The notes: generated from the sequence alone by a model not told the origin. A stretch of DNA of 64,000 nt from Brockia lithotrophica (GCA_003050565.1 PEBW01000006.1:78313-142312); one strand, 5' to 3'; shown: positions 55,191 through 64,000, counted from the first letter of the stretch. Numbers and translations are program-made.

Positions 55191-57160
55191 GAAATCGCCG
55201 CCCCGTTGGGAACTTCCGGCGGAAGGGTGAGGAGAACGATGCGTTCGCCGGCGTGGGCGGCGAGGAGCATTCCCCGGGATTCGTAGCCCATGAGGCGGCG
55301 GGGTTTCAGGTTCGCCACGACGACGACCTTAAGTCCCACGAGCTCCTCGGGGCGGTACGAGGGGTAGAGGCCACCGACGATCTGCCGCACCTTTCCTCCC
55401 AGATCGACCTCCAGACGAATGAGCTTTTCCGACTTCTCGATCCGCTCGGCGCGCACGATCTCCCCGACGCGAAGTTCGACCTTGCGGAATTCTGCGATGT
55501 CGAGCAGGGTCACCCCGCCGTTCTCCGCCGTTTCCGTCTCGTTTTCTTCCGCGACGGATGCACCCTCCGCGCGCAACGCCCCCGTGAGGCTGTCGATGTA
55601 CGCCACCTCTTCCGCCACGTTGCGCCGGGGAAAGAGAGGATCTCCCTTGAAGACGGTCGCGCCCACGGGCAACACGCCAAACGTCGCCATGGCGGGCCAT
55701 CCGGTACGCTCCTCGTCGCCGTACACGGCGATGCGCCGGAGAATTTGCTCCGCCGTACGAGGCAAAAAAGGCCTGAGGGCGATGCCGACGAAACGCAGCC
55801 CCTCGAGGGCGTGGTAGAGGACGGTAGCGAGGCGCCGCTCCTTTCCCTCACGGGCGAGCGTCCAAGGAGCACTTTCCTCGAGGTAGCGGTTTACGTCGTG
55901 GACGAATTCGAGAACAGCGGCCAGGGCCATGTGGAGGGCGTAGCGGTCCATGTGCGCCTCTATTTCCTCTTTGAGGGCGAGGGCGCGGCGGCGCAGCTCC
56001 GCGTCCTGTGCCTCCGTAGGACCCGGTTCCGGTACCCGCCCCTCCGCAAACTGCTCGACGAGGGCGAGCGTACGGCTCACGAGATTCCCCAGGTCGTTGG
56101 CGAGGTCTCCGTTTACGCGCTCGAGGAAGGAGTCTACCGTAAACACGCCATCTTGGCCAAAGGGAATCTCGCGGAGGAGGTAGTAGCGTACCGCGTCCGA
56201 ACCGTAGCGCGCGATGAGGTCTTTCGGGTCGATGACGTTCCCTTTCGACTTCGACATCTTACCCTCGGGAGTGAGGACCCAACCGTGGCCGAAGACCGTC
56301 TTGGGCAGAGGAAGGTCCAAGGCCATGAGGAGAATCGGCCAGTAAATCGTGTGAAAGCGGACGATGTCCTTCCCTACGAGATGGAGGTCGGCCGGCCAGT
56401 ACCGTTCAAAACGACTTGGGTCGTCGGACATGTAGCCCAAGGCGGTGATGTAATTTGCCAAGGCGTCGATCCATACGTAGGCGACGTGCTTGGGGTCGTT
56501 GGGAAACGGAATCCCCCAGTCGAGGTCAATCCGGGAGACGGAAAGATCTTCGAGCCCGGGACGGAGGAAGTTGTTGAGCATTTCGTTTCGGCGCGCTTCG
56601 GGGAGGATGAACTCCGGATGCTCCTCGATGTGGCGGATGAGGCGGTCCTGGTACTTCGTGAGCCGGAGGAAGTAACTCTCCTGGGAAATCTTTTGGACCG
56701 GACGTCCGCAGTCCGGGCAGAGATACTGACCGTCTTTTGTCACCACCTGAAACTCCGTCCAGTACGCCTCGCACTCGACGCAGTAATACCCCTCGTATCG
56801 CCCGAGGTAGACGTCCCCCTGGTCCACGAGGCGGGCGATGATTTTCTGCACGGCCTCCTTGTGACGCGGTTCCGTCGTGCGGATAAAGTCGTCGTAGCTG
56901 ATGTCGAGCTTTTCCCAGAGGTCCTGGATCCAGGCTACGATCGGCTCTACGTACTCGAGGGGAGTTTTGCCGTGACGCTCAGCCGTGCGCTGGAGCTTCT
57001 TCCCGTGCTCGTCCGTACCCGTCAGGAAAAACACGTCGTACCCTAGAAGGCGCTTGTAGCGCGCGATGGCGTCCGCGGCGATGGTCGTATAGGCATTCCC
57101 GATGTGGAGCTTTGCGCTCGGGTAGTAAATAGGCGTCGTGATGTAGAACGTCCGGGCCAC
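55187..57160 (-). CDS. metG: Methionyl-tRNA synthetase
   Basis: About 657 residues. PIYYPSAKLHIGNAYT (HIGH), the knuckle CVECEAYW...CPDCGRP, KMSKSKGN at about 300, a helical anticodon-binding domain, and a C-terminal EMAP-II-like tRNA-binding domain (about 545-657, beginning LLDIAEFRKVELRVGEIV). GTG 57160 lies 7 bases after GAGAGGTGA. It has its own promoter and a structured leader of about 175 bases with no T-box. Confidence 0.95.
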   Translation of the reverse strand: MARTFYITTPIYYPSAKLHIGNAYTTIAADAIARYKRLLGYDVFFLTGTDEHGKKLQRTAERHGKTPLEYVEPIVAWIQDLWEKLDISYDDFIRTTEPRHKEAVQKIIARLVDQGDVYLGRYEGYYCVECEAYWTEFQVVTKDGQYLCPDCGRPVQKISQESYFLRLTKYQDRLIRHIEEHPEFILPEARRNEMLNNFLRPGLEDLSVSRIDLDWGIPFPNDPKHVAYVWIDALANYITALGYMSDDPSRFERYWPADLHLVGKDIVRFHTIYWPILLMALDLPLPKTVFGHGWVLTPEGKMSKSKGNVIDPKDLIARYGSDAVRYYLLREIPFGQDGVFTVDSFLERVNGDLANDLGNLVSRTLALVEQFAEGRVPEPGPTEAQDAELRRRALALKEEIEAHMDRYALHMALAAVLEFVHDVNRYLEESAPWTLAREGKERRLATVLYHALEGLRFVGIALRPFLPRTAEQILRRIAVYGDEERTGWPAMATFGVLPVGATVFKGDPLFPRRNVAEEVAYIDSLTGALRAEGASVAEENETETAENGGVTLLDIAEFRKVELRVGEIVRAERIEKSEKLIRLEVDLGGKVRQIVGGLYPSYRPEELVGLKVVVVANLKPRRLMGYESRGMLLAAHAGERIVLLTLPPEVPNGAAIS

Positions 57161-57341
57161 TCCCGGTTCACCTCTCTTTTCCGTTTCCCGCTTCCTACGG
57201 GTTTGAAAGAAGGCAAACCCGACCCCTTCTAGATGAAACGGCCCCTGCTGTAAACTCGTAGAGACAAAACCCCCTCTACCTCTCTATGCGTGAAAGGCAT
57301 CCGCCTACCGCTCGTTTCCAGGAACGACCGCCTATTGCGTC

Positions 57342-57370
57342 ATATTAGCGCCGTCTTTTCCGCTTGTCAA
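57342..57370 (-). promoter_or_regulatory. Sigma-A promoter of metG
   Basis: Minus strand TTGACA (57365-57370), 17-base spacer, TAATAT (57342-57347). Confidence 0.75.
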
Positions 57371-57548
57371 GGTGCGCTTCCACGCTCGCGCCTTGCAAAG
57401 GCCCGCGAAACCCGCCTCCTCGGCCCTTCCTGCTACCCGCCGAATCTCAGAGACACAGAAAACCGAGGTCGGCTCTTCTTCGGGGAAATTTTCCTTCCCC
57501 GTAACTCATTTTTCGTAGCTCGAAACATCGCACGGAAAATCCAAACAA

Positions 57549-57578
57549 TTGACCCCATGTGCATACAAATGTTATTCT
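57549..57578 (+). promoter_or_regulatory. Putative sigma-A promoter of abrB
   Basis: TTGACC (57549-57554), 18-base spacer, TATTCT (57573-57578). A weak 0A-box-like GCTCGAA lies upstream near 57519-57526. Confidence 0.55.
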
Positions 57579-57598
57579 GGCTCCGAGGGAGGGGGAAC

Positions 57599-57871
57599 AT
57601 GCGAACAACGGGAATCGTGCGAAAAATAGATGAACTTGGGAGAATCGTGATTCCGAGCGACATTCGTCGCGAACTCGGTCTGGGAGAACGAGATCTCGTC
57701 GAAATCTCGGTCGAAGGAGACGCGATTGTCGTACGCCGGTTTGAATCCGTGTGCGTGTTTTGCGGGAGCAAAGAAGATCTTCTCGATTACCGGAGAAAAA
57801 CCGTCTGCCGCCGCTGCGCCCAAGCTCTCTGCCGAATGGCGGAAGAAAGTACGAGCGCAGGTGAGGACTAG
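57599..57871 (+). CDS. abrB: AbrB-type transition-state regulator with four-Cys C-terminus
   Basis: About 90 residues. The swapped-hairpin DNA-binding domain is MRTTGIVRKIDELGRIVIPSDIRRELGLGERDLVEISVEGDAIVVRR. The C-terminal part is CVFCGSKEDLLDYRRKTVCRRC, two CxxC pairs that suggest a small zinc ribbon, unlike B. subtilis AbrB; similar tails occur in AbrB-like proteins of Clostridia. GGGAGGGGGAAC precedes the ATG. Convergent with rsmI, sharing the CTAG that ends both. Confidence 0.9.
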   Translation: MRTTGIVRKIDELGRIVIPSDIRRELGLGERDLVEISVEGDAIVVRRFESVCVFCGSKEDLLDYRRKTVCRRCAQALCRMAEESTSAGED

Positions 57872-58788
57872 GAAACCGGGGATTCCCGTTCTCCCTTACC
57901 CTTTTCGTGAAACCGGCGGTAGAGCTCGCGGGCGGAAAGGGAAAACCGCTCTGCGGCCTCCTTTGCGGCGTCCTTAGCGCCCATGCCCTCTTTCGTTCGA
58001 CGCTCCACACAGGCGAGAGCTTCCGCCAGGCGTTCCTCGACGCGAGGTCGCGGCTCCTCCCCACGTGGAACCTCTTCTGCGGCGCCCGCGACGACGAGGG
58101 TGACCTCCCCACGCACGGAAGCCGTCTCCGCCCAGCGGGCGAGTTCTTCGAGGGAGCCGCGGCGAAATTCTTCGTGGAGCTTGGTGAGCTCCCGAGCCAA
58201 ACTCGCCGGACGGTCGCCGAACACGTCGAGGAGGTCGGCGATCGTCGCGTGCAGGCGATGGGGCGCTTCGTAAAAAATTATCGGATAGGGAAAGTCCCGC
58301 AGCGCCGTGAGGACCCTTCTGCGTTCTCCCTTCCGCCGCGGCAAAAACCCGTAAAACAAAAACGGGCCGCCGGCAAGCCCGCTGGCCACCCAAGCCGCCA
58401 GGGCGGCGCTCGGTCCGGGAACCGGAACGACGCGGACACCTTCCGCCAAAGCCCTGCGGACGAGCTCGCTTCCCGGGTCTTGGAGAAGGGGCGTACCCGC
58501 ATCGCTCACCAGGGCGACGTGTTTCCCGGCATGCAGAGCCCGGAGAATTTCTTCCTCCCGCCTTCGCGGCGAATCCTTGTGGTAGCTCACGAGGGGCTTG
58601 CGGAGGCCAAGGTGGGCGAGGAGCGCCTTGGTCCGGCGCGTATCCTCACAGGCGACGAGGTCGACTTCGGCGAGGATCCTGCGCGCCCGCGCGGATAGAT
58701 CCTCGAGGTTGCCTATGGGGGTAGACACGATGAACAGGGTTCCGTGTACCGCTTTCCCCTGCGCCGCGGCGTTCCCCTCGTGGTTCAC
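57868..58788 (-). CDS. rsmI: 16S rRNA 2'-O-ribose C1402 methyltransferase RsmI
   Basis: About 306 residues. Tetrapyrrole-methylase fold: LFIVSTPIGNLEDLSARARRIL, VACEDTRRTKALLAHLG, LVSDAGTPLLQDPGSELVRRAL, VPVPGPSAALAAWVASGL, and FYEAPHRL. It methylates C1402 of 16S rRNA. GTG 58788 overlaps the stop of the upstream methyltransferase. The last 60 residues are charged and helical. Confidence 0.94.
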   Translation of the reverse strand: MNHEGNAAAQGKAVHGTLFIVSTPIGNLEDLSARARRILAEVDLVACEDTRRTKALLAHLGLRKPLVSYHKDSPRRREEEILRALHAGKHVALVSDAGTPLLQDPGSELVRRALAEGVRVVPVPGPSAALAAWVASGLAGGPFLFYGFLPRRKGERRRVLTALRDFPYPIIFYEAPHRLHATIADLLDVFGDRPASLARELTKLHEEFRRGSLEELARWAETASVRGEVTLVVAGAAEEVPRGEEPRPRVEERLAEALACVERRTKEGMGAKDAAKEAAERFSLSARELYRRFHEKGKGERESPVS

Positions 58789-59537
58789 CGCTCCATCTCC
58801 AACCTTTCGTAAATCCGTCGCATTTCCGGATGCGTGCGACCTCGATCGTCGAGGAGGACGAGAGGTGGCAACACGGTGAGCCCCTCGCCAGCCCCTTTTT
58901 TTGCCTCTACAAGGAAGAGCTCTGCCGGACTCTCCGCACGTGCGTGCACGAGACGAAGACGCTTGGGTTCGAGGCGTGCCGCGCGAAGCGCGGCGAGGAC
59001 GGTCGTCAGGCGCTCGGCGCGGTGGACAAATGCTGCCCTCCCTCTTTCCTTGAGCAGACGTGCCGCGGCCTGTGCCGCCGCGTCGAAGGAGAGGGCGACT
59101 TCGTGGTGGGTCAGAGCGCGAAAGGGATTGTCCGGAAGTGCGTGGGGCGGAAGGTACGGCGGGTTGCACGTGAGGTAATCATAGCGCCCCGCACCGAGCA
59201 CCCGAAAAACTTCCCGCACATCCCCTGTATAGACGTGGAGCCTTCCCTCGAGCCCGTTGAGCTTTGCGCTCCGGCGCGCCATGTCCGCGAGCTCGGGGGA
59301 AATCTCCACGGCGTCGATCTCGCCCCCCATGCGGGCGAGGAGAAACAGGGCAACGGCGCCGTTGCCCGAACACAAGTCGACGACGCGCGTCCCGGGTTCG
59401 GGACGGGCAAAGGCTGCAAGGAGGACGGCGTCCACGGCGTAGGCGTACCGCTTGGGGTGCTGGATGATCCGTAGGTTTGTCTGCCCCAAGCGGTCGACGC
59501 GCTCACCGGGCAAAAGGGGGACCTCTACCCCGGTCAC
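58785..59537 (-). CDS. yabB: tRNA1(Val)-type N6-adenine methyltransferase (YabB)
   Basis: About 250 residues. Rossmann-fold SAM enzyme with [39 protein letters not shown] and the N6-adenine catalytic NPPYLPP. It starts with GTG 59537 after GAGGGGGA, overlapping the yabA stop. The yabA-yabB-rsmI order is that of B. subtilis. A tRNA substrate is assumed from TrmN6 homologues. Confidence 0.9.
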   Translation of the reverse strand: MTGVEVPLLPGERVDRLGQTNLRIIQHPKRYAYAVDAVLLAAFARPEPGTRVVDLCSGNGAVALFLLARMGGEIDAVEISPELADMARRSAKLNGLEGRLHVYTGDVREVFRVLGAGRYDYLTCNPPYLPPHALPDNPFRALTHHEVALSFDAAAQAAARLLKERGRAAFVHRAERLTTVLAALRAARLEPKRLRLVHARAESPAELFLVEAKKGAGEGLTVLPPLVLLDDRGRTHPEMRRIYERLEMER

Positions 59538-59950
59538 GGTGCATCCCCCTCGCGCGCAGAGTGCCGTTCCCCTACCTCCCGCGACCCCCGGCGCGCCGCG
59601 CGGGCGCTCCTTTCCTGGGCACTCCGGTCGAGGAGCGAGAGGCAAAACAGGCAATCCCCCTCCCGCGGTCTGCCGAAGTACTGGTTGCAGATGTGGTACC
59701 CTTCGTAGTACAGGCGCGCAAGATTGTCCACCCCTTCCGGGAGCAGAGAGAGGGAGGCCGGCGACTCCGACCTTCCCTCGAGCTCCAACCTTCGGCGAAG
59801 GTTTTCGTTTTCCACCGTGAGGCGAAAGCGTTCGACGAGGAGCTCCTCGACGATGCTCTTGAGCTCGCCGAGCTCGCCGTACACGCGCGTGAGGGCGTCC
59901 TCAAGACGCTGAAAGCGTTCGATGATTTCTCGCGTTTCCACGTTGGACAC
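59534..59950 (-). CDS. yabA: Replication initiation control protein YabA
   Basis: About 138 residues. An N-terminal coiled coil for tetramerisation ([34 protein letters not shown]) is followed by a C-terminal zinc-binding domain [24 protein letters not shown] (His and three Cys). YabA binds DnaA and DnaN to limit initiation. It starts with GTG after AAGGG. About 25 extra Arg/Glu residues end the protein. Confidence 0.93.
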   Translation of the reverse strand: MSNVETREIIERFQRLEDALTRVYGELGELKSIVEELLVERFRLTVENENLRRRLELEGRSESPASLSLLPEGVDNLARLYYEGYHICNQYFGRPREGDCLFCLSLLDRSAQERSARAARRGSREVGERHSAREGDAP

Positions 59951-60030
59951 CCACTTCCCTTTCTCCCCGACAGGGTCGCGTCAACCCGCGATCCGACGGG
60001 CTTTGGCCTTCGCCCCGAAACGGGAAGTGC

Positions 60031-60861
60031 TCACTGAAGTTGGGAATTCCAAAACTCGAGGAGGGATTCCCAGGAGAAGGCTTGCGTCCTTCCGTCGCGC
60101 AACCGCGCCACGACCACGCGCCCCTCCTCACCTACCTCGACGACCTCGCCCTCGCCCAACGGCGTGAGGATTTCCTCGCCGACGATCGGGAGAGTTTCCC
60201 GAACCGCTTCGTACTGCTCGTGTTCGTAGCGCAAACAGCACATGAGTCGCCCGCAGAGGCCGGAAATCTTGCTCGGATTGAGGACGAGGCTCTGGTCTTT
60301 TGCCATCTTGATCGTGATCGGTTGAAACTCCGCGAGCCACGTCGCACAGCACACGGGAAGGCCGCAAGGACCCAATCCCCCGTGCATCTTGGCCTCGTCG
60401 CGGACGCCGATCTGGCGAAGTTCGATGCGCGTGCGGAAAATGCTCGCCAGGTCCCGGACGAGCGCGCGGAAGTCCACCCTGCCCTCTGCCGTAAAGTAAA
60501 AGATGAGCTTGGCGCGGTCGAAGGTGTACTCCGCGTCTACGAGCTTCATGGGCAACCTGTGTGCTTGAATCCTTTCGGCGCATAGAGGAAGGGCCCGCTC
60601 TGCGTCTTGCTGGTTGAGGGCGACGATGGCGAGGTCTTCCGCCGAAGCGAGGCGGAGGACTTTTTTCAGGGGTTGGACCACGTCCTCGCCGCCGACTTCG
60701 CGGGGAGGCACGGCCACCTTGCCGAACTCGATCCCCCGGATCGTCTCTACGATCACACCCGTCCCCGGACGAAAGAGGGTCTCGGCTTCCGAGGCGGGCA
60801 TACCCGGATCAAAGTAGTAAATCTTTCCCGCGCGGCGAAAGCGCACGCCTACGACAAGCAC
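60031..60861 (-). CDS. ricT: PSP1-domain protein RicT (YaaT)
   Basis: About 276 residues. VVGVRFRRAGKIYYFDPG opens the protein, and the Cys-rich part GPCGLPVCCATWL and GLCGRLMCCLRYEHEQY supplies the ligands for Fe-S clusters. With RicA and RicF it forms the Y-complex that modulates RNA processing and the phosphorelay. GTG 60861 has GGTGAG 4 bases before it; a GTG at 60870 is also possible. It lies 10 bases after holB. Confidence 0.93.
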   Translation of the reverse strand: MLVVGVRFRRAGKIYYFDPGMPASEAETLFRPGTGVIVETIRGIEFGKVAVPPREVGGEDVVQPLKKVLRLASAEDLAIVALNQQDAERALPLCAERIQAHRLPMKLVDAEYTFDRAKLIFYFTAEGRVDFRALVRDLASIFRTRIELRQIGVRDEAKMHGGLGPCGLPVCCATWLAEFQPITIKMAKDQSLVLNPSKISGLCGRLMCCLRYEHEQYEAVRETLPIVGEEILTPLGEGEVVEVGEEGRVVVARLRDGRTQAFSWESLLEFWNSQLQ

Positions 60862-60871
60862 GAGTCTCACC

Positions 60872-61798
60872 TTATTTCAAGCCGACGAGGGCCGCCTTGA
60901 AGGCGAGGGCGGTCCGCGTGGCGGAATACGTACGGAACTTCGCAATCACCATCTCGAGCGAAGCATAAAGGTCCGCGCGCGAGCGCGTGGATCCGCAACT
61001 TGCCAAGGATACGCCGAGCTCGGACAGCGCGCTCTCTCCCGACACACCTACGGATTGCCGCAGGAGTTCTCCCAAAAGAAGCACGGCATAGGCCAAAGCA
61101 AAGACGGCACCTTCTTTGCCGTATTGGCCCAACACCCGCTCCGCCCACAGCAGGCGCTCTCCCGCAGAGGGGGGAGGTGCACAGACGAAAGCCGCAACTT
61201 CCCGAAGGAGGGAGACGAGATCTTCGGGCGCGAGCCCCCCTAGATCCTCCACGTCTCCCAGGACGGCGAGCGCGGCTGCGGCTTCGGAGGAAAAGCCGCG
61301 GCGCACGTAAATTTCCTTGCGGCGTTCGTATGGGGGGAGAGGGAAAACCAACGGGAGGAGGCGGGAACGCACCGTAGGCAAAAGACCCTCCGGAGAACGC
61401 GCGGCCAAGAAAAAGAGCGTCCCCGTCGGGGGTTCTTCGAGAAGCTTGAGGAGGGCGTTTTGCGCCTCCGGGAGGGGAGGTTCGCGCAGTTCTACCCACA
61501 CGACGCGGCGGCGACCGCGGGGAGGGGCCAAGGCGAGAAAGTCCCTCAGGCCGCGCACGTCGTCCATCCGCAACTTCCCTTCCCTTGCCGCCGCGTACAC
61601 GCGGTCGACTTCCCCGCCGCGCGCGACGCGTGCGGCGAGCTCTTCTTCCGATTCCCCCGTATCCGCGGCGAGGTACGCGGCGGCGACGCGCAGGGCGACG
61701 TCGCGCTTCTCCTCGAGAAACGGACCGTACAGGGCGTACGCGTGCGCCAACCGCCCTCTTTGGAGGGCGCTGCGGAGAAAACGCTCGACGCGATGCAT
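60872..61798 (-). CDS. holB: DNA polymerase III subunit delta'
   Basis: About 308 residues. AAA+-like clamp-loader subunit lacking a functional Walker A (YALYGPFLEEKRDVALR), as expected for delta'; NALLKLLEEPPTGTLFFLAA and SRLLPLVFPLP follow. It helps load the beta clamp. ATG 61798 after GGAG; TTG 61807 is an alternative. It lies between darA and ricT; yaaR of B. subtilis is missing. Confidence 0.93.
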   Translation of the reverse strand: MHRVERFLRSALQRGRLAHAYALYGPFLEEKRDVALRVAAAYLAADTGESEEELAARVARGGEVDRVYAAAREGKLRMDDVRGLRDFLALAPPRGRRRVVWVELREPPLPEAQNALLKLLEEPPTGTLFFLAARSPEGLLPTVRSRLLPLVFPLPPYERRKEIYVRRGFSSEAAAALAVLGDVEDLGGLAPEDLVSLLREVAAFVCAPPPSAGERLLWAERVLGQYGKEGAVFALAYAVLLLGELLRQSVGVSGESALSELGVSLASCGSTRSRADLYASLEMVIAKFRTYSATRTALAFKAALVGLK

Positions 61799-61847
61799 GG
61801 AGGACAACTCCGTCCGTACGTGCGAGAATCCCTTCTTCGACCGAAGG

Positions 61848-62192
<345 letters not shown>

Positions 62193-62208
62193 CTAATCCC
62201 TACGTTTG

Positions 62209-62238
62209 ATTGTACCCGTGACCCATTGCCTGCGGCAA
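62209..62238 (-). promoter_or_regulatory. Putative sigma-A promoter of darA-holB-ricT
   Basis: Minus strand TTGCCG (62233-62238), 18-base spacer, TACAAT (62209-62214). A second TACAAT lies near 62250-62256. Confidence 0.55.
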
Positions 62239-62312
62239 CCGCCTCAGTTCATTGTAGCGGAAATCCTCCTCCCGTAGCTCCCGGTCGCTTCGCAAAGGAG
62301 GGAAGAACGGCC

Positions 62313-63749
62313 TTACGCTTCGTCCAGGACCCAGATGCGTCCGTCGCGCCCGAGGCCGAGAACGGGGTGCCCGAGTTCGCCAAGACGCGCAAGGGCGACA
62401 AGGTGGGACGAAGAGATGCGTTCCCCGGGCAAGACGAGTGGGATTCCCGGCGGCACCGGTATGAGCGCCCGGGCGCTCACCCGGCCAAGCGCCCGGGAAA
62501 GAGGGACCTCGGCAACTTTTTCGCCCCAGAAAAAGCGAAACGACACGCGGGAGGGAGGTACCGAGGCGAAGTTTTTGAAAAACCCTTCGCCGGCGCTTCT
62601 TTCGCCTTCTTCGTTTCGCACACCGTCGGTACGCGGTCGGTACGAGGCGAGGGCGCGGTACAGCTGCCGCCAGAACCCGCGGTTCCCTGGGGAGAGGAGG
62701 CAGAGGATCGCGTCGCCGAGAACGAGCTCGCAGTAAACCTTGTGCCGGCGCAGGTGCTCCTCGAGGCGTGCCCCTTCTCCCGGCGGGGCGAGGAGGATGA
62801 GCCGAAAGGGATCGTCGGCGGGCAAGACGCGAAGCCACGGAATCCGAGCCAAAGATTTGCGAAAGGCGACCTGGGCGTTCAGCGCCCGGCGAACCATGGT
62901 TCTCCCGCGGAGCGCGTACCATGCCCGGGCGAGATCCATCGTCGCGAGGAGGACGTACGAAGGGCTCGAGGTTTCCAGGGCGCGCAGGGCCTCGCGCACC
63001 GCTTCGCGCGGTACGTCCTTCCCGCGAAAGTGGAGAAGGCTCCCCATCCCCATGACAGGGAGCGTCTTGTGAAGGGACTGGACGACGGCGTCGGCTCCGA
63101 GGTCGAGGGCGGGGCGAGGCAAGCGCCGGGAAAAGCGAAAGTGTGCACCGTGCGCTTCGTCGACGTACACGAGAAGCCCGGCGCGTTTCGCCGTTCGGAT
63201 GAGAGACCGGAGGGGGCCGCGGAAACCGAAGTAGGTCGGCGAAGTAAGCAGCACGGCTTTCGCGTCGGGGTATCGACGCAAGACCTCTCGAAAGGTCGCT
63301 TCCTCGGGGGGATGGGGGAGCCCGTGCGAATCCACCGGATTCGGCAGTACCACCGCCTCCGCTCCCGCGAGCGACAGGCCGTTCCACACCGAGGCGTGGG
63401 ATGCGCGTTCCACAATCCAAGGCCGTCGGGGGAGGGCTACTTCCGTACCGAGGATCAGAGCCAAAATCCCCGCCGTGCTTCCTCCCACGAGGAATTTCGT
63501 CTCCTCGGCGCCGAAGACTTCCGCGGCACGCGCTTCCGCTTCGCGGATCACCCCTTCCGGTGCGTGCAGGTTGTCCAGACCGGGGAGCTCCGTAGCATCG
63601 AAGCGCAGACACGGCGCAAACCACCTGCGCGCAAAGGCGGGAAAGTGCCGACCCCCGTGGTGGCCGGGAACGTGAAACGACGCGTGATCCCGCAGCTCCC
63701 AGAGGGCGCGAAACAGGGGAGCTTCGTCGAGCAGGCGCTTGCCCCGCAT
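62313..63749 (-). CDS. Orn/Lys/Arg decarboxylase-family PLP enzyme (YaaO-like)
   Basis: About 478 residues. The large PLP domain has FHVPGHHGG, FLVGGSTAGILALILG, ERASHASVWNGL, VYVDEAHGAHFRF and QSLHKTLPVMGMGS with the Schiff-base Lys; the C-terminal domain ends at about residue 478. The substrate may be lysine or arginine but is not proven for YaaO-type proteins. GGAAGG precedes ATG 63749. It is next to the rRNA operon; tmk, which separates yaaO and yaaQ in B. subtilis, is absent here. Confidence 0.9.
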   Translation of the reverse strand: MRGKRLLDEAPLFRALWELRDHASFHVPGHHGGRHFPAFARRWFAPCLRFDATELPGLDNLHAPEGVIREAEARAAEVFGAEETKFLVGGSTAGILALILGTEVALPRRPWIVERASHASVWNGLSLAGAEAVVLPNPVDSHGLPHPPEEATFREVLRRYPDAKAVLLTSPTYFGFRGPLRSLIRTAKRAGLLVYVDEAHGAHFRFSRRLPRPALDLGADAVVQSLHKTLPVMGMGSLLHFRGKDVPREAVREALRALETSSPSYVLLATMDLARAWYALRGRTMVRRALNAQVAFRKSLARIPWLRVLPADDPFRLILLAPPGEGARLEEHLRRHKVYCELVLGDAILCLLSPGNRGFWRQLYRALASYRPRTDGVRNEEGERSAGEGFFKNFASVPPSRVSFRFFWGEKVAEVPLSRALGRVSARALIPVPPGIPLVLPGERISSSHLVALARLGELGHPVLGLGRDGRIWVLDEA

Positions 63750-63852
63750 GCACGGACCTTCCTTTCAAACCGAGAACTCGTTGGGGAGCTTCCGACCGTT
63801 TATCCCCCTTGATGATTTTTTTTCGGACTAAAACGCACTCACAATAAACATT

Positions 63853-63877
63853 AAAAAGCGGTTCCACGCGGAACCGC
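63853..63877 (-). terminator. Intrinsic terminator of the rRNA operon
   Basis: Minus strand GCGGTTCC, GCGT loop, GGAACCGC, then five T residues, about 30 bases after the end of the 5S gene. Confidence 0.92.
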
Positions 63878-63908
63878 CTTGGAAGTTCGTAGGTTCAGGG
63901 AGGTCGGG

Positions 63909-64000
63909 AAGGCAGCGACCTATTCTCCCACCCCGTCTCCAGGGCAGTACCTTCGGCGCGGGAGGGCTTAACGGCCGTGTTCGGTATGGGTACGGGTGTT
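63909..64000 (-). rRNA. rrf: 5S ribosomal RNA (3' part, cut by the window edge)
   Basis: The minus strand reads ACACCCGTACCCATACCGAA, CACGGCCGTTAAGCCCTCC, GCGCCGAAGGTACTG and GGGAGAATAGGTCGCTGCC, the conserved 5S loops and 3' strand. The 5' end lies beyond position 64000. The exact 3' end is estimated from the terminal stem. Confidence 0.93.

Larger units (their letters stand above)
57161..57598. other. 438-base divergent region between metG and abrB
   Basis: It holds the metG promoter (minus) and abrB promoter (plus). The metG leader shows at least three stems: GTAGAG/CTCTAC (about 57259-57280), an 8-bp CGGGTTTG/CAAACCCG hairpin (57198-57221), and a TGC/GCA stem near 57290-57305. An AGAGAGGTAGAGGG string (about 57273-57287, minus) resembles the start of a SAM-I aptamer, but its remaining conserved parts are absent. 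Confidence 0.6.

Noticed and set aside
57273..57287. SAM-I riboswitch in the metG leader.
   Set aside because: Only the opening AGAGAGGTAGAGGG fits; the GATGAAACC and GCAACC core segments are missing.
62231..62245. TTGCCGCAGGCAA inverted repeat as an operator before darA.
   Set aside because: It overlaps the proposed -35 and is only 5 bp per arm; not enough to call an operator.

Overview
The window is a 64 kb stretch of a high-GC genome (by eye roughly 60-65% GC) from an endospore-forming member of the Bacilli. The markers are spoIIE, spoVT, abrB, yabP/yabQ, yabG, an sspF-type spore protein, veg, ctsR-mcsA-mcsB-clpC, yabA and ricT, in an order close to the origin-proximal Bacillus subtilis block. 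Dense packing, high GC and frequent GTG/TTG starts suggest a thermophile (for example the Brockia/Hydrogenibacillus type), but that is a guess. All genes run on the minus strand except purU (10346-11206) and abrB (57599-57871). A 5S rRNA, cut by the window edge, lies at the right end, so transcription runs from right to left.

Layout from left to right: rlmB, cysS, cysE, a degenerate glutamyl-tRNA-synthetase-like gene, ispF and ispD (0.1-5.4 kb); the PIN/TRAM protein gene yacL and carD (5.6-7.3 kb); an accessory stretch (7.5-13.4 kb) with two operons of exported proteins, purU, a LacI-family regulator and a riboswitch-led exported coiled-coil protein; the protein-arginine phosphorylation/Clp operon ctsR-mcsA-mcsB-clpC (13.4-18.3 kb); a HAD phosphatase, a rhomboid protease and an acetyltransferase; lysS, greA, dusB and a folate cluster (20.4-26.1 kb); coaX, ftsH, hpt, tilS, spoIIE (26-33.6 kb); trpS, divIC, yabQ, yabP, rqcP, hup, spoVT, a PrsA-like foldase, mfd, pth, prs, glmU, ridA, purR, ispE, sspF, veg (33.8-48.4 kb); a HemN-like radical SAM protein, a PilZ protein, yabG, a YkuK-like protein, ksgA, yabE, tatD, metG (48.4-57.2 kb); abrB and rsmI; then the yabB methyltransferase gene, yabA, ricT, holB, darA and an Orn/Lys/Arg decarboxylase-like gene next to the rRNA operon.

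Most of the window is conserved housekeeping and sporulation genes. Three things stand out. (1) At the exact gltX position of the ispD-ispF-cysE-cysS operon there is an intact 305-codon frame that is clearly GluRS-derived but has lost both class I signature motifs and the anticodon-binding half. (2) A cyclic-di-GMP-I riboswitch with a complete predicted OFF-switch expression platform leads the gene for an exported coiled-coil protein; a PilZ-type c-di-GMP receptor is encoded elsewhere in the window. (3) Five exported proteins sit in two adjacent operons: three glycine/leucine-rich paralogues, a small secreted protein and an LPXTG-anchored protein. They look like an uncharacterised surface-assembly system.

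Several genes usual at these loci in B. subtilis are absent here: mrnC, rnmV, tmk, yaaR, spoVG, hslO, cysK and the pab genes. They may be elsewhere in the genome.
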